A stretch of DNA of 64,000 bases. It comes from Mytilisepta virgata. Lineage: Eukaryota; Mollusca; Bivalvia; Mytilida; Mytilidae. The DNA lies in the NCBI GenBank assembly GCA_028015205.1, contig CM051511.1:2666001-2730000 (forward strand), given 5' to 3'. Of the stretch, positions 34,171 to 45,099 are shown piece by piece; within the stretch, counting starts at the first letter, position 1; every line of letters begins with the position of its first letter. A model generated the notes under the pieces. That model was not told where the DNA came from. It ran no database searches and saw only the letters and a program-made list of their open reading frames with translations. Made by a program: the position numbers and the translations under genes.

Positions 34171-34330
34171 TGTGTAGAACGTATGATGTATTGTCGTTAA
34201 AAGATCTATAGTATATATGTATATTGACTTAACAAACATCTACTGGACAAGAAAAAATTAACATCAAAGGACACGTTTCACCTAAACTACAACGTATCCA
34301 GGAGGAAAAATTTATGATTTATATGCCAGA
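34171..34330 (-). promoter_or_regulatory. Upstream flank of yellow copy A, conserved with copy B
   Basis: It shares GTCCAGTAG (34240-34248), ACGTGTCCT near 34270 and a TTTTTCCTCCT block near 34305 with copy B at similar distances from the ATG. A TATA-like stretch lies at about 34205-34220. It is likely the proximal promoter copied with the gene. Confidence 0.55.
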
Positions 34331-35589
34331 ATTCAGAACATCTGTAACCCGGATGTGCACTAGAGGCAATATGTATAATATGGAATGACAGTATGTGTAA
34401 TCAGATACTATTTTTGCTTTTTCTTTCCTACGTTGTATATTCATTTTAAATTGTATCGTCTGTTGCTGGAAAAATTTGTGCAATGTAACATCGTATATAG
34501 GTACAATGTATACACACATGCACTATGTCCAACTCAAGACGCATGCTGATTGCAGGTAGACATATTTATCTCGACGAAAGTTTAGCTCCGTCCTTTTGTC
34601 CGTCTCCGTTGTTCCCTTTTCTTGCATGTGACATCTATTCCTCCTTTATTTTTATGTTCAAATGTAGGAATTTAAATTTTACATAAAATGGTTGCTTACC
34701 ACCTGTAAAACAGATTTTAGATTTTTGATTTTCTATACGGCCTTGGGCTCACAGTGATCGAACTTTGAGTTTTTTTTTATAATTTAAGCTTGTGACGTCC
34801 ACTCTTTTTTCATTTTTCAATTTATGCATTTTATTTTGATACAGTATTGTCACGAACCATGTGTACATGCGAAATAAGGTTTTAGAATTGATATTTTGTT
34901 TTTAATTTGGGCCGAAAGGGATCGAATTTCGAAAATTGTGTGACCAAACCTCCCTTTTCATGCATTTTATTTCTTTAAAAATTGTCATAGACCATATGTA
35001 GATGTGCAATAAGGTTTTGGAATTTTGATTTTCAAAACTTGGAGCCCACAGGTCGAATTTAAAAAAAAAATTAAGCTTGTGACCTAAACTTTTCCCAGAT
35101 TTCACTGGGTTTAATGATTCTTTTGCCGATGCTTAATAGAATGATTGCATATCATTATTAAATGGGCAATAAGGATTTATATTTTGATTTTAATAAGTGC
35201 CCCAACTATACCTTTTAAGTAAGGTACCTGGACATATTGGTAGGCGACAAATAGGTGGCACGGAATCTCAACGATGCGAGTTAGGCGTGGACGTGTAAAA
35301 TTTGGCAGCATGTATTATATAATTATGATCTCCATGAAAGGAAGGTTATTGTCCGCGGAAGATTTTTCCAACGGTTTTCAAAAAGTAGGGATTATATAAT
35401 AATTATGTGTTGTGTAATATTGTAATTCCATTATTCTATATATTAATGTAAAGTGCAAATAAAGATTAACCGAAAGTTCATTAAAAATAATAATAATTCA
35501 GTTATTTTTTTCTAATAGTTGCTATAGTAAAATATGACAACAATTTTAACAGTATCGGTCTGTAATAAAGTGGATTATTTTATTATTTT
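34331..35589. other. Intergenic region upstream of the yellow cluster
   Basis: No gene is supported. At 34600-35200 are old repeats with AAGGTTTT.GAATTTTGATTTT wording in several diverged copies (near 34875, 35010 and 35170). Similar wording appears at 62950, so this is a dispersed family. Confidence 0.4.
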
Positions 35590-36145
35590 AAAATAACAAT
35601 CCAAAGATACTAATATTAGATATAGTAAATTTATACTATGATGTATACGACGCATTTCAAGGAGTTACCTCTCATCAGCAGCATTAAAACCGAAACATTT
35701 GAAAGACCAAAAACAAAACTTATTTTAAACAAGAAGTACTCATAACCAAAAATACCGAAATAGGAAGCCAAATTTCAGCTAAGGAGATCTACCATGTGCA
35801 TTACAAGGAATGAGCCTTTAGTATTTCTATTATTTTTGAATTTTGCTAAATACTGGTAATTTCTGTACAAATCAATGAATAATCATGTCAGACAAGTCTG
35901 ACGACTGGGTTGGCGAATACCCTCGGCTACCTAGGGTCCACCATGCAGAGGCATCGTCCCAGGAGTTTCAAAATAACAATCCAAAGATACTAATATTAGA
36001 TAAAGTAAATTTAAACTATGCTGTATACGACGAATTTCAAGGAGTTACCTCTGATCAGCAGCATTAAAACCGAAACATTTGGAAGACCAAAAACCAAACT
36101 TATTTTAAACAAGAAATACTCATAACAAAAAAATACCGAAATAAC
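35590..36145. repeat. Second block of the ~354-bp tandem repeat
   Basis: Units start at 35590 and 35970, a period of 380 bp, because 26 extra bases are present around 35740-35770. The GTCAGACAAGTCTGAC palindrome is at 35887-35902. A 60-codon frame from the ATG at 35885 runs out of the palindrome segment into the next unit (MSDKSDDWVGEYPRLPRVHH) and stops at 36065. The last unit is partial and runs into a dispersed repeat near 36180-36340. Confidence 0.85.
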
Positions 36146-36542
36146 TACATGTAAAACAGAATAACTACATGTAGTAAAAGGTGTAATGGAAAAAGTAATC
36201 TTTGTTTATTCTTTGATACCAACTTTGCTGCACAAGATGTGAACGTTTCGTCGATTTATGACTCATCAATTGAGGCCTAAATTGTTGAAAAAAACAAAAA
36301 AAACAGAACAAAAATCCAAAAGGTTGAAGAACAAATTGAAAATGTAATCTTTATAAATTCTTTATTTATTCTGTTTCAGAGTAGCAGATATATATTCCAC
36401 ATAAAACATTCCCTCGTTTGTAGTACAAGATAACTTTATACCTAAGACAGGACATGAAAAAATAAAACAGTGCATTTTACAAAATAAAAACAATACAAAA
36501 TACAATACAAAAAATTCAAGTTGTTGACCATTTGAAAATTAC

Positions 36543-36774
36543 CATCCTCCCAAGTCAGGGGTTTGTAGGAACGAACCCACATGCTGACATCACACATTCA
36601 TACCGCCGCCTGGTGTGTGACCCAGAAAATTCTACCTACGACGCAAATGGATTCTCTTTTGACCTTGAGAAGTACCAATGAAAATCATTCACTTTCGACC
36701 CGAAAAATATAAATGTGTGATGTCAGGGGTTTGTAGAAACGATGGTGGATACAAAAGCCTGACTTGGGAGGATG
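36543..36774. mobile_element. 232-bp MITE with 17-bp TIRs and a 9-bp target duplication
   Basis: The TIR CATCCTCCCAAGTCAGG at 36543-36559 is perfectly inverted at 36758-36774. GAAAATTAC is duplicated at 36534-36542 and 36775-36783. The interior has GTCAGGGGTTTGTAG twice in direct orientation. It is non-coding. The 9-bp duplication points to a Mutator-like origin. Confidence 0.88.
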
Positions 36775-36783
36775 GAAAATTAC

Positions 36784-39324
36784 TGGAAATGCATATTCTA
36801 GGATTTAAATTGGAGAGTGCTATCGTTTATCTCATATAGGGGTTTATTTTATTTATTGCCAACTCACTTTTATTATTTCAGCTTATTCCGGCTTTTATAG
36901 AAATGCTGGCAAATATGTAAACCGAGTTGTCAAAAATACGTATTGTCGACCCCATTTAAACACTCATTGCATATTATTTATAATCACATATACATGTTTA
37001 TCCGTATTTTGTACCTTTTATACAACAATATTCTCTTAATATAATTGAAAACTCCGTAAATGTGCATACAAACTTAAGGTTTATTAACAGCACCTCTTAA
37101 TTCCTGTATTAGATGAAGATGTCCTTGGGAGATAAAAAGTATGGATTCTTACAAACTATAATGACTTTTAGGACTATATTTCTCCTTAATTGTTACCCTT
37201 ACTGTTTGTAAAAGTACTTAAACTTTAATTTCTCTACCCCTGAATCTGTGTGGCTGATTCGTCAATGATCGAATACCTTTGTACTGAGGAAAGAATATTT
37301 GGTGACAAGAAATATTCCAAGGAAAAAGATTTTGGATAACCTGTATCTAATCTTCTTAATCAAACTTGGAATTAAAAGGACCATCGGCACAAACCTTGAA
37401 ATTAAAATGACCATCGGCACAAAATTTGAAATTAAAAAGACCATCGACACAATGAAGATTTTATAATTTTCAAGTTCTGAACATCTCTTGGAACCCAGCT
37501 TCAAGCACTTATTATGAATGAGGTTTCTCATCCTATTTTCTATTGTAATATAAACGTCTTGCCAATCATCCGAAGTCGTGAGTACCTCGGGGTAATTTCA
37601 CAGCGAGGGTTACAAATATGAAATTTTATGCATTCAATTCTGTTAAAGTTGCTCTTTCTACGAATGACTCGAAGAGTTTAAGTTTACATGTATACTGGTC
37701 TCAAGAACAAGAACACTATCGATTTCAATTGAACTAAAAAAAACTAGGTACTAGTACCTTTAAACATTTTATGGGAATCTTATTTAATAGGGCGACAGTA
37801 TCAGAACAGCAGCTATGAGAACCTTGGCTAGTTTTACATTTTAATGACCAGGCTGTCTAAATCAGTATACCGTCAAACCGATTTTACCATTTCTAGCTAG
37901 CGGCCATCTTGTTGGTTGACGTACTTTATTGGTATTTTTAAGTTTGTTTTACACATCAGAGGTCAGAATAGAATTGGGGGAGGGGGGTGAGGGGGTAACC
38001 GATTACCGATTTAACAACACCACTGCTGAGGATTTCAATATAGTCTTTCGATGTAAAAAGGCATAATATATAACGAAGTTTTAATGTTTTGTACAAACAT
38101 ATAGAAAAGAAAATTACTAATAAAATCAAAATCGAACTTATGATAAATTTTTACACTGCTGTTTAATTCCTAAATTATCATACCACGTTCTTCGTTAAAT
38201 TGGATGCATAAACATACGTTGAAAATTCTCAAAGAATTCTCACGAGAAAAAGTTTTAGAAAAAAGAAAACATTAATAAAAGGAATCGTGTATGTAATTAA
38301 TAACCTGATAACAGCACACGATATCTTGTAAAACAATTATCAGATGTTTTAGACAGAAACTCGTGGGAAACACCACTACTAATTATATACACCGACACGT
38401 GGTCACATGGTTCTGTTGACGGGGAACCAAGCTTACGATAAGCTATACATTTTATGACGTATATTTGATATACATAACAATATTCTATTATTCATCATGC
38501 AGTGTTGTCGGTTGGGGTGCATAGTCAACGACATGCATGCTAAAACAAAAGAATTATGCATAACATATAATATTATTAATATGATTCATTTCTCAACTTC
38601 ACTGCATAAAAAGGCTTTAAGCGTTTGTTTTACGTTTCTAAAATCTAATCACCGAGGCTAAAAGATGGTTCTTCGATATGCACATCAATGATATGGTAAA
38701 TATTTATTAAAAGTACATGTATTCATGAAATAAGACAACAACAAAAATAAAATAAATAAATAAATATCCAGTAGTCAGGCTTTACTTATACGTGTGTATA
38801 TACGAAGAAAAAATGAAAGCCATAAAATCCCACCCACGTGACAAGTAAACCCCATGCAATATTATTATCAGATTACGACCAGTTTGTCAGTCATTTGTAT
38901 GACAGGACACGCGACTGGAGTATGATTTGTAGGTATGAGTGTATTATGTTTTATCTATTCACCATTAAATATATTTTTATTGATTGAAGCGCTGTTCAGG
39001 CGACATCTTGATAACATTTTGGCTGCTAGATGTTTTGACGTCATAGTGATTAGTCAAAAATCGTGGGAAAACATCACCTCCCTTATTTTAACAACACTAG
39101 CCTTTAACAAAATAACACAAATGCACACGAGTAAGGAGGGGAGGGGTGCAGAAAGAAGGAATTTGTAAAAAGGGCAGTCTCCCAAATTTCCAGGCAGGAT
39201 AAAAAAACAGATGTGCACGTGTCGTCGATTTACCACTCATCAGTTATGCTCAAGGCCTAAAATGTTGAAAACCAAAATAATAAAAAAAGGCCGGTTTCTA
39301 TGTAATAATTTATCCTATTTTCTC
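36784..39324. other. Intergenic region with small repeats
   Basis: No gene is supported. A 30-bp minisatellite is at 37366-37455. A G-rich run lies at 37975-37995, and AAATAAATAAATAAAT is near 38750. The 77-codon plus-strand frame at 38935 has no motif that I recognise. Confidence 0.35.
37366..37455. repeat. Three tandem copies of a 30-bp unit
   Basis: The unit is TTGAAATTAAAATGACCATC followed by GGCACAAA and two variable bases. Three copies differ by a few changes. It is a short minisatellite. Confidence 0.8.
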
Positions 39325-39582
39325 GCCGCCTTGTGGTCTCTTGGTAGCTTTCTCCATGGCACCTTAGGTCGCTGGATGGATCCCGGTAGAAGAAAAAGCA
39401 TATTTTTACCGTGTATTAGGTCTGGTACAAAGCAAGGTCATATTCTTTTCGTGTCAACATGTCCTCGTCTTGAGAAACATTTCAAACTAACAATCAACCA
39501 ATATATGATAATTCATTCTGGTGCAAAGCAAGGTCATATTCTTTTCATATCAACATGTCCTCGTGCTGAGATACAATTGAAT
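39325..39582 (+). mobile_element. tRNA-derived SINE with duplicated 3' module
   Basis: The head resembles a degenerate tRNA: GGTCTCTTGGTAG as the A box and GGTCGCTGGATGGATCCC as the B box. The 3' module (GTACAAAGCAAGGTCATATT, then TCAACATGTCCTCG) matches the 3' module of the SINE at 31275. It occurs twice here, at 39423-39475 and 39521-39571, and the second copy leads straight into the AATTG microsatellite, which acts as its tail. Confidence 0.65.
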
Positions 39583-39806
39583 TGAATTGAATTGAATTGA
39601 ATTGAATTGAATTGAATTGAATTGAATTGAATTGAATTGAATTGAATTGAATTGAATTGAATTGAATTGAATTGAATTGAATTGAATTGAATTGAATTGA
39701 ATTGAATTGAATTGAATTGAATTAATTGAATTGAATTGAATTGAATTGAATTGAATTGAATTGAATTATTCAATTAAATTCAATTCAATTCAATTCAATT
39801 TAATTC
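39573..39806. repeat. AATTG microsatellite with an inverted end
   Basis: About 39 GAATT/AATTG repeats run from 39573 to about 39767, with one slip near 39722, and then the sequence turns into the opposite-strand version (CAATT repeats, 39768-39806). The whole tract could form a long hairpin. A long QFNSI-repeat reading frame across it is only translated microsatellite. Confidence 0.95.
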
Positions 39807-39809
39807 AAC

Positions 39810-40170
39810 TTTTTCTTAAAATGTACAGCTAATCATTCTCTGAGAAACAATTTATTTGACAAAATAATATTAAATAAGCCTGACTTTCTTGAAAAAGAAC
39901 CATTAGATCAAATAATGTTTTTGTTAAATTCTAACTCTGAACTTTTGACAGAAATAGGAGATTTATAAAGCAATCTACAGAATTGCAAAAATTAGGTCCT
40001 TGTTGGTCAAAGAAATAACAGTATTAATAGGAAAAGGTGATTTATCATGTATTTTATATCATATATTCTCAATTTGTGATTTTATATGTTTGTTTGTTTG
40101 TTTGTTTTCTTGTTCATGTATTTGCTTTACCAATATGGGTGTAATTTTGCAAATACAAAATTTGATTTGA
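39810..40170 (+). mobile_element. LINE 3' end remnant
   Basis: Frames read LRNNLFDKIILNKPDFLEKE followed by LDQIMFLLNSNSELLTEIGD, the part that normally follows the Cys/His module in these LINEs. The 3' tail near 40130-40165 has GGGTGTAATTTTGCAAATAC. It is truncated and dead. Confidence 0.55.
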
Positions 40171-40639
40171 TTAAGAAGTCTTCTCTAAGAGCAAACTAAA
40201 AGAAAAGGTACAAAATATACAAACTCTCAAATCTCTAGGTATCTTTTATATCTTCCCCTTTACAGTGACAAGCAATGTATACTGATCCGAAATTTTGTTA
40301 TATTAAGTTACGAGATTCTGGTTTATCATAGCTTAGGTAAAAATCCCTGTCAGTATTATTTTTGTAAAGTTATATTTTATTATTGTCACTCAGATCATCA
40401 ATTTGGTTTCTACCAACTTTTGAAAGTTTTTACAGTTCTGTATATATTTATTTTGTTTTGTTGCCTTTTTTTATAACATTTTGAATTAAGATTCAGTAAA
40501 TCAATATAAATATCAAGCTCTTTCACTATATCATTCTTATATGTATACCAGTTATATAGTTTATGATATTTTGACATGTAGACCATCAAGCCTAACGGGT
40601 ATAATTGTGCATTTATTGAATAAATAAATATAATTTTTA
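40171..40639. other. AT-rich stretch ending in a second LINE tail
   Basis: A LINE-type 3' end is visible at 40585-40632 (GGGTATAATTGTGCATTTAT, then AATAAATAAAT), nearly identical to the tail at 20890-20925. The body upstream is too degraded to read. Confidence 0.45.
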
Positions 40640-41100
40640 TTGTCAGTCTGAGAGCAGTTGCTTACATAAATCAAAAGCTTCTTTAAATATATATATTCAT
40701 CAACAGGTAGTCTAGTGATGCCAGATTTGATGCAGATTTCTTAACAGCAAGGACATGTTTACAGAATTTTAAATGGACCTTTTCATAAATACTTTTATCA
40801 ATGAAATTAAGAATATTTGCTATTTTGCCATTACACTTTGTCCTGTCATTGTCTCTATTGTATGATATATATGTGTATTCATATGACGGATTTCAGCATC
40901 ATATGTCAATATTTGTTTCACTAGAGTTTCAAATAAATTACAAGAAATATGAATATGTATTTCTCAAAGTGAAGAAGTATAAGATTTTTAATGAAAATAG
41001 CACTTTCTTTGCTTTCTTGGATAAATCCAATGTGCTTGGTGTAGTTGTTGATAATTTGACCATTTTGTTTTATTATATTCTCTAAACATTTAAATTCCGA
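40640..41100 (-). mobile_element. LINE ORF2 remnant, minus strand
   Basis: Minus-strand frames read VFMKRSI/EKVHLKFCKHVLAVKKSASN, the conserved thumb-linker block of these LINE ORF2 proteins. Several frame changes and stops are present. The open plus-strand frame on the opposite strand (40801-41085) is a shadow of it. Confidence 0.5.
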
Positions 41101-42009
41101 GACATTTTCAAATGCTTGTGCAAAATTAATGTGATGGTACGTAAAAAGCGAGATAACTCATACATTTATTAACATTTTATGGGTCTTTCATGTAAAACTC
41201 GGTCATTGTTTACCTCTATATCATTTATCGGCCTCATGTAAAATACAGTGTTTTAAATGATTCAATTTGATATAGAATAAATGGCATACATTTATTTAAA
41301 AGCTTAGATAACTTTAATGGGAAAATGTCCACGTTTTTATTTAAAGTGTTTAAATAGAACATAAACAGATGCAAGACCTTTTCTTAACAGGCATAAAATA
41401 ACTGATAGATATGTATAAATGTTACGGAAAGAAATCTTCTTGTAAAAAATTACACTCGAGATATAAATTTTCTTTAATTTTAATTTTATTCATTTGTTTA
41501 TTTATATACATGTATTTATTTTTGTGATGAATGCATTCGGAAACAGGTTTCGCGGTTAAATTTATAATTATTAAAACTCACCATTATCTGTTTTGATAGA
41601 TGTTTTTTTCCGGTTAACACCTAAAAACTTTCATTAAATTTAAAATGTCAGCATACTGAAATAGCCGTTACTCTAAATTTGTTTGCTCAGCAATAACAAA
41701 CTATAATTACGCAACTTAACTCCTTTCGAAACTGCTCACTACTTTAATTTAACTAAAAATTAATTCAATACCTTACCCTACCGGTAGCGTGATTCAATGT
41801 GGAATCTACTTATATTGTGACGACTTACGGGAACATCTCTTTTCTAGTAGCCTTACATATATTGCAACAGTATGAAATCTTCAAATTTCCTCTACGCTAT
41901 ACAATACCCTTCCACATGCATGATAAATTCAAATCAGTCTTATTTATCATTGCTTTATGACTAAAGAGGCTACCAAAGGGTATGCTTATCAGATATTAGG
42001 TAAAATGAA
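41101..42009. other. AT-rich intergenic region, nothing recognised
   Basis: No reading frame, repeat or RNA is supported. Confidence 0.35.
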
Positions 42010-42092
42010 AAGGGTCTATTCTTCAGCTCAGATGGTAGGGCAAAGAACTGTCGTCCGGAAGGTCTCGCGTTCGGTTGTGGGTGACGGCATGA
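42010..42092 (+). repeat. tRNA-like SINE head fragment
   Basis: CAGCTCAGATGGTAGGGC (42024-42041) matches a tRNA A box, and GTCTCGCGTTCGGTTGTGG (about 42062-42080) matches a B box at normal spacing. The arms do not pair well enough for a functional tRNA. It is probably the head of a decayed SINE. Confidence 0.5.
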
Positions 42093-42400
42093 ATTATTCA
42101 GGCAAACATCTTGCTCTGCTATTAAATTTTCGGTCAACTAAAAACCTCATTTATGAATTGATTTCCCCCTGAAATTAAGAAGCATTTTTCGTTTGTACAT
42201 AACGACGCAGTCCCGAATGGATATCCTTTTCCTACACTATTGAGGCCAAAAGTAGTAAATGAAGAGTTGAATGGATTGTCATTTAACCAAGTGACATTGT
42301 TCCATTATGATTCATATGTTTTTCCATTTTACAAGAACTGTAAATTAAGTAGGTTCTTTTAAAGTTACAATTTTTTTTTCACATCTAAAACTGTTTGTAT

Positions 42401-42430
42401 TATGTCTCCCCTTCATAGAAAGGAGACATA
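42401..42430. repeat. Hairpin at the head of a dispersed repeat
   Basis: TATGTCTCC (42401-42409) and GGAGACATA (42422-42430) form a perfect 9-bp stem. As at 15407, the hairpin is followed by a TATTATTATT tract (about 42477) and then by TTGACC/AGGTCA-rich sequence. It appears to mark the start of a repeat running to about 43870. Confidence 0.55.
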
Positions 42431-42902
42431 TTGTTTTTGTTGTATTTATGTTGGCCCCAGACGTAGGCGGGACGACATATTATTATTGTTCCGTTTCTTT
42501 GGTTTTGAATGTAACATTAAACATTTTCATAATGGCCGCCGTTGCCATTGAAACTGAAAAAGTATGAAAATTTTTGGAAACTTTCATATCTCAAAAATTG
42601 CACCATAGAATTTCATGAAACTTTGTACTTTTGTAAAGTATGATTAGTATAACATGTTCATGAAAAAACCGCGATCGGCTGGAGACGTTTAGCGGCCATT
42701 TGAGAAATGTTGTAAAAATGACGAAAAACTGAACATTGTCCGATTTCAACGAAAAGTGATATCTAGGCTAAGTTTGGAAAACGAAAAAGATGCAATCATC
42801 GAAATACAAAAAAACATTCAAAATGGCCGCCGCGGGCGACATCTGCTATTGCTCGCAATTGAAATTCTAGTTCTTCTTCTTATTATTTTTCTTCTCAGCG
42901 AA

Positions 42903-43860
42903 CCTTGTCCGTGCCGTAACTTTTTTGTCTTTTGACTTAGGTTTATACCCTTTGGTATGTAGGTGTATTACCACGAGGGGGTTTATTGCGTATCATTTTG
43001 ACTTTCATTTCACCTTGACCTTTTACCTCAAGGACAAATTATAGTATTTCCTTGTCCGGGTTGTAACTTTATTGTCTTTTGACCTAGGCTTATACCCTTT
43101 GTTTGTTTAGTTTGTTTAGTTGGGGTTTTACGCCGTTTTCAACACATTTGGCTATTTCGCGGCGGCAAGTTTTTATTGGTTTATTGGTTGAGAAAGCCAG
43201 AGTATTCGGAGAGAACCACCGACTTTTGGTAGGAAAATTAGCAACCCTTGTCAATTTAGATCGGAGTAGAACACACTCGCCACAGCTGAGATTCGAACTC
43301 ACAACCTGTGTTTACAGGCTAGTGGTCATATTTAGTCATGACGAACTACCTAGACCACTCGGCCACCGAGGCCCCCTTATACCCGTTGGCATGTAGGTGT
43401 ATTACCATGAGAGTGTGTGTTGCGTACCATTATGACCTTGATTTGACATCAAGGTCAAATTATAGAATTTCCTTGTCCAGGTTGTAACTTTTTGTCTTTT
43501 GACTTAGGCTTATACCCTTTGGTTTGTAGGTGTATTACTATGAGGGTGTGTGTGGGTACCATTATGACCTACATTTGACCTTGACCATTGACCTCAAGGT
43601 CAAATTATAGTATTTCCTTGTCCGGGTTGTAACTTTTTTGTCTTTTGACCTATGCTTATCACCTTTGGTAGGTTAGTGTATCACCATGAAGTGGTATGTC
43701 GCGTATCATCGTGACCTCAATTTGACCTTGACCTTTGACCTTAAGATAAAATAATGACCAAAATTATAGTATTTCCTTGCCCCTTTGGTATGTTGGTGTA
43801 TCACTATGAGGTCACTCATTGAGGTGGTGTGTCGCGTGTTGACTCCAATGCAGTTTTTTT
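42903..43860. repeat. Tandem repeat of ~145-bp units rich in AGGTCA/TGACCT
   Basis: Units begin CCTTGTCC at 42903, 43050, 43471 and 43616, with a last partial unit at 43775. Each contains GTCTTTTGAC, TATACCCTTTGG, GTATTACCATGAG and a TTGACCTTGACC/AAGGTCAAATTA block. A SINE splits the second unit at 43102-43375; with it removed the spacing returns to ~134-159 bp. Confidence 0.85.
43102..43375 (-). mobile_element. tRNA-derived SINE, minus orientation, with 13-bp target duplication
   Basis: On the minus strand it begins GGGGGCCTCGGTGGCCGAGT, a tRNA-Leu/Ser-like A box, with a B-box-like GTTCGAATCTC further in. Its 3' end has AAAACGGCGTAAAACCCCAA then CTAAACAAACTAAACAAAC. The target duplication CTTATACCCTTTG is at 43089-43101, with one mismatch at 43376-43388. 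It is a sister copy of the SINE at 59133-59396. It was mobilised by a LINE, judging from the duplication. Confidence 0.88.
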
Positions 43861-44353
43861 ATCCCCTTGCAAACAAAAGTGGGGGTGTATAGGGATCAGG
43901 GTTAGAAATGGTTGAGATTCCATTCTAAATTGTTGTATATTTGCTCATTCTTTGTGACAAAACAAATTGAATTTCTGCATATGTTATGTTTATTTTGATC
44001 TTAGAGGTAGACAAATTTGATCTAGAATAAAGTGAAGTGTGAAACGGTTTTTTGGAAACTTTCTGACTTTCCGCCCGCCCCACCCCACCCTTTTTGAGGT
44101 CTTTTAAAAATCTTTATGCAGCGTAGATGTACCGGAGTGGAAGTAAACCACTGTCCGGAGTTTAGAGACTATTCACTTGATCTATTGCTGAAAAAATAGT
44201 GATATTATTCTTAATATATATTCCATGTGCTGAAGTATATAATGAAAAGTATTATGAGTAAATAATTCCATTTCTCATATATAAATATCCCGGGGAGGGG
44301 GGTAACTTAGCCTAAGTTTGGGTAAAGACTTGCGGCCAGAACTTTTATGACCC

Positions 44354-44452
44354 TACCCATTCATATACTTGAATTTTTCAAAAAGCATACCCATTTATAT
44401 ACTAGAAGCTTCAAAACCATACCCATACATATACTAGATGCTTCAAAACCAA
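44354..44452. repeat. Three ~32-bp tandem units
   Basis: The unit is like TACCCATACATATACTAGAT then GCTTCAAAACCA. Similar wording recurs once at 47770-47800, on the other side of the LINE at 45100-47530. Confidence 0.75.
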
Positions 44453-44559
44453 TGGGGATGCGTGGGTGATTGGTGTCTATTTTGTTAACATTAAATACCA
44501 AAGGGATATTCGAAGGAGGGGAAAATCGAAACAAGTGACAAGCTCCCGGAGAACAACGA

Positions 44560-44870
44560 AGACAAGACCAAAACAATACATGCACTACAATTAAAAACTA
44601 AAACCATATGAACAACATGGACCTAACCAAAAAAACCGGGGGTAGACTCAGGTGCTCCGGAAGAGTAAGCAGTCTCTGCTTCCTGCAGGACACCCGCCAT
44701 GCTGCCCATGTCAAATCCGGTATGAGGAAGGAAACAGGTCCATTTTCATTTGGGAAACGGTTTTTTCATACCTGTCAACCAAGTGATGATCACGTCCATA
44801 AAACTTTAATAAGGGTGACTCCAATTTAGAGGCAACATACCCCTGTCTGAGCAAATGAGCCCAATTGATA
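44560..44870. repeat. Dispersed repeat, also present at 27230-27390
   Basis: It shares AAAACCGGG, a CGGAAGAGTAAGCAG-type step and ACCCGCCA with the copy at 27230-27390. A 73-codon plus-strand frame at 44608 is not conserved between the copies, so no gene is called. The family appears to be common in bivalve genomes, from memory. Confidence 0.5.
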
Positions 44871-45099
44871 CAGCATCCAGCCATAAGGTTATCTTCTCAT
44901 CAACAAATTATAACCCATTGAAACACTATTAATTTTCAATTTACCACCCATTGATACACATCCCTTTATACTGTTGACTATGTTATTCTGTCAGAGAGTA
45001 TCCGGGACCAGATTTTGTATTTTAAAGTCTCCGATTTTATACCTACGTTGTCAGATACTCATTGTAAACTAGAATGGTAATTACTTGCTACATTCAAGC

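Noticed and set aside
39534..39773. 79-codon frame of QFNSI repeats
   Set aside because: It is translated AATTG microsatellite, open only because the 5-bp unit contains no stop in that frame.
40801..41085. 94-codon plus-strand frame with a hydrophobic start resembling a signal peptide
   Set aside because: The minus strand here reads a conserved LINE block, so the plus-strand frame is antisense to a retroelement.
42010..42092. Functional tRNA gene
   Set aside because: The boxes are degenerate and the arms do not pair; more likely a SINE head.
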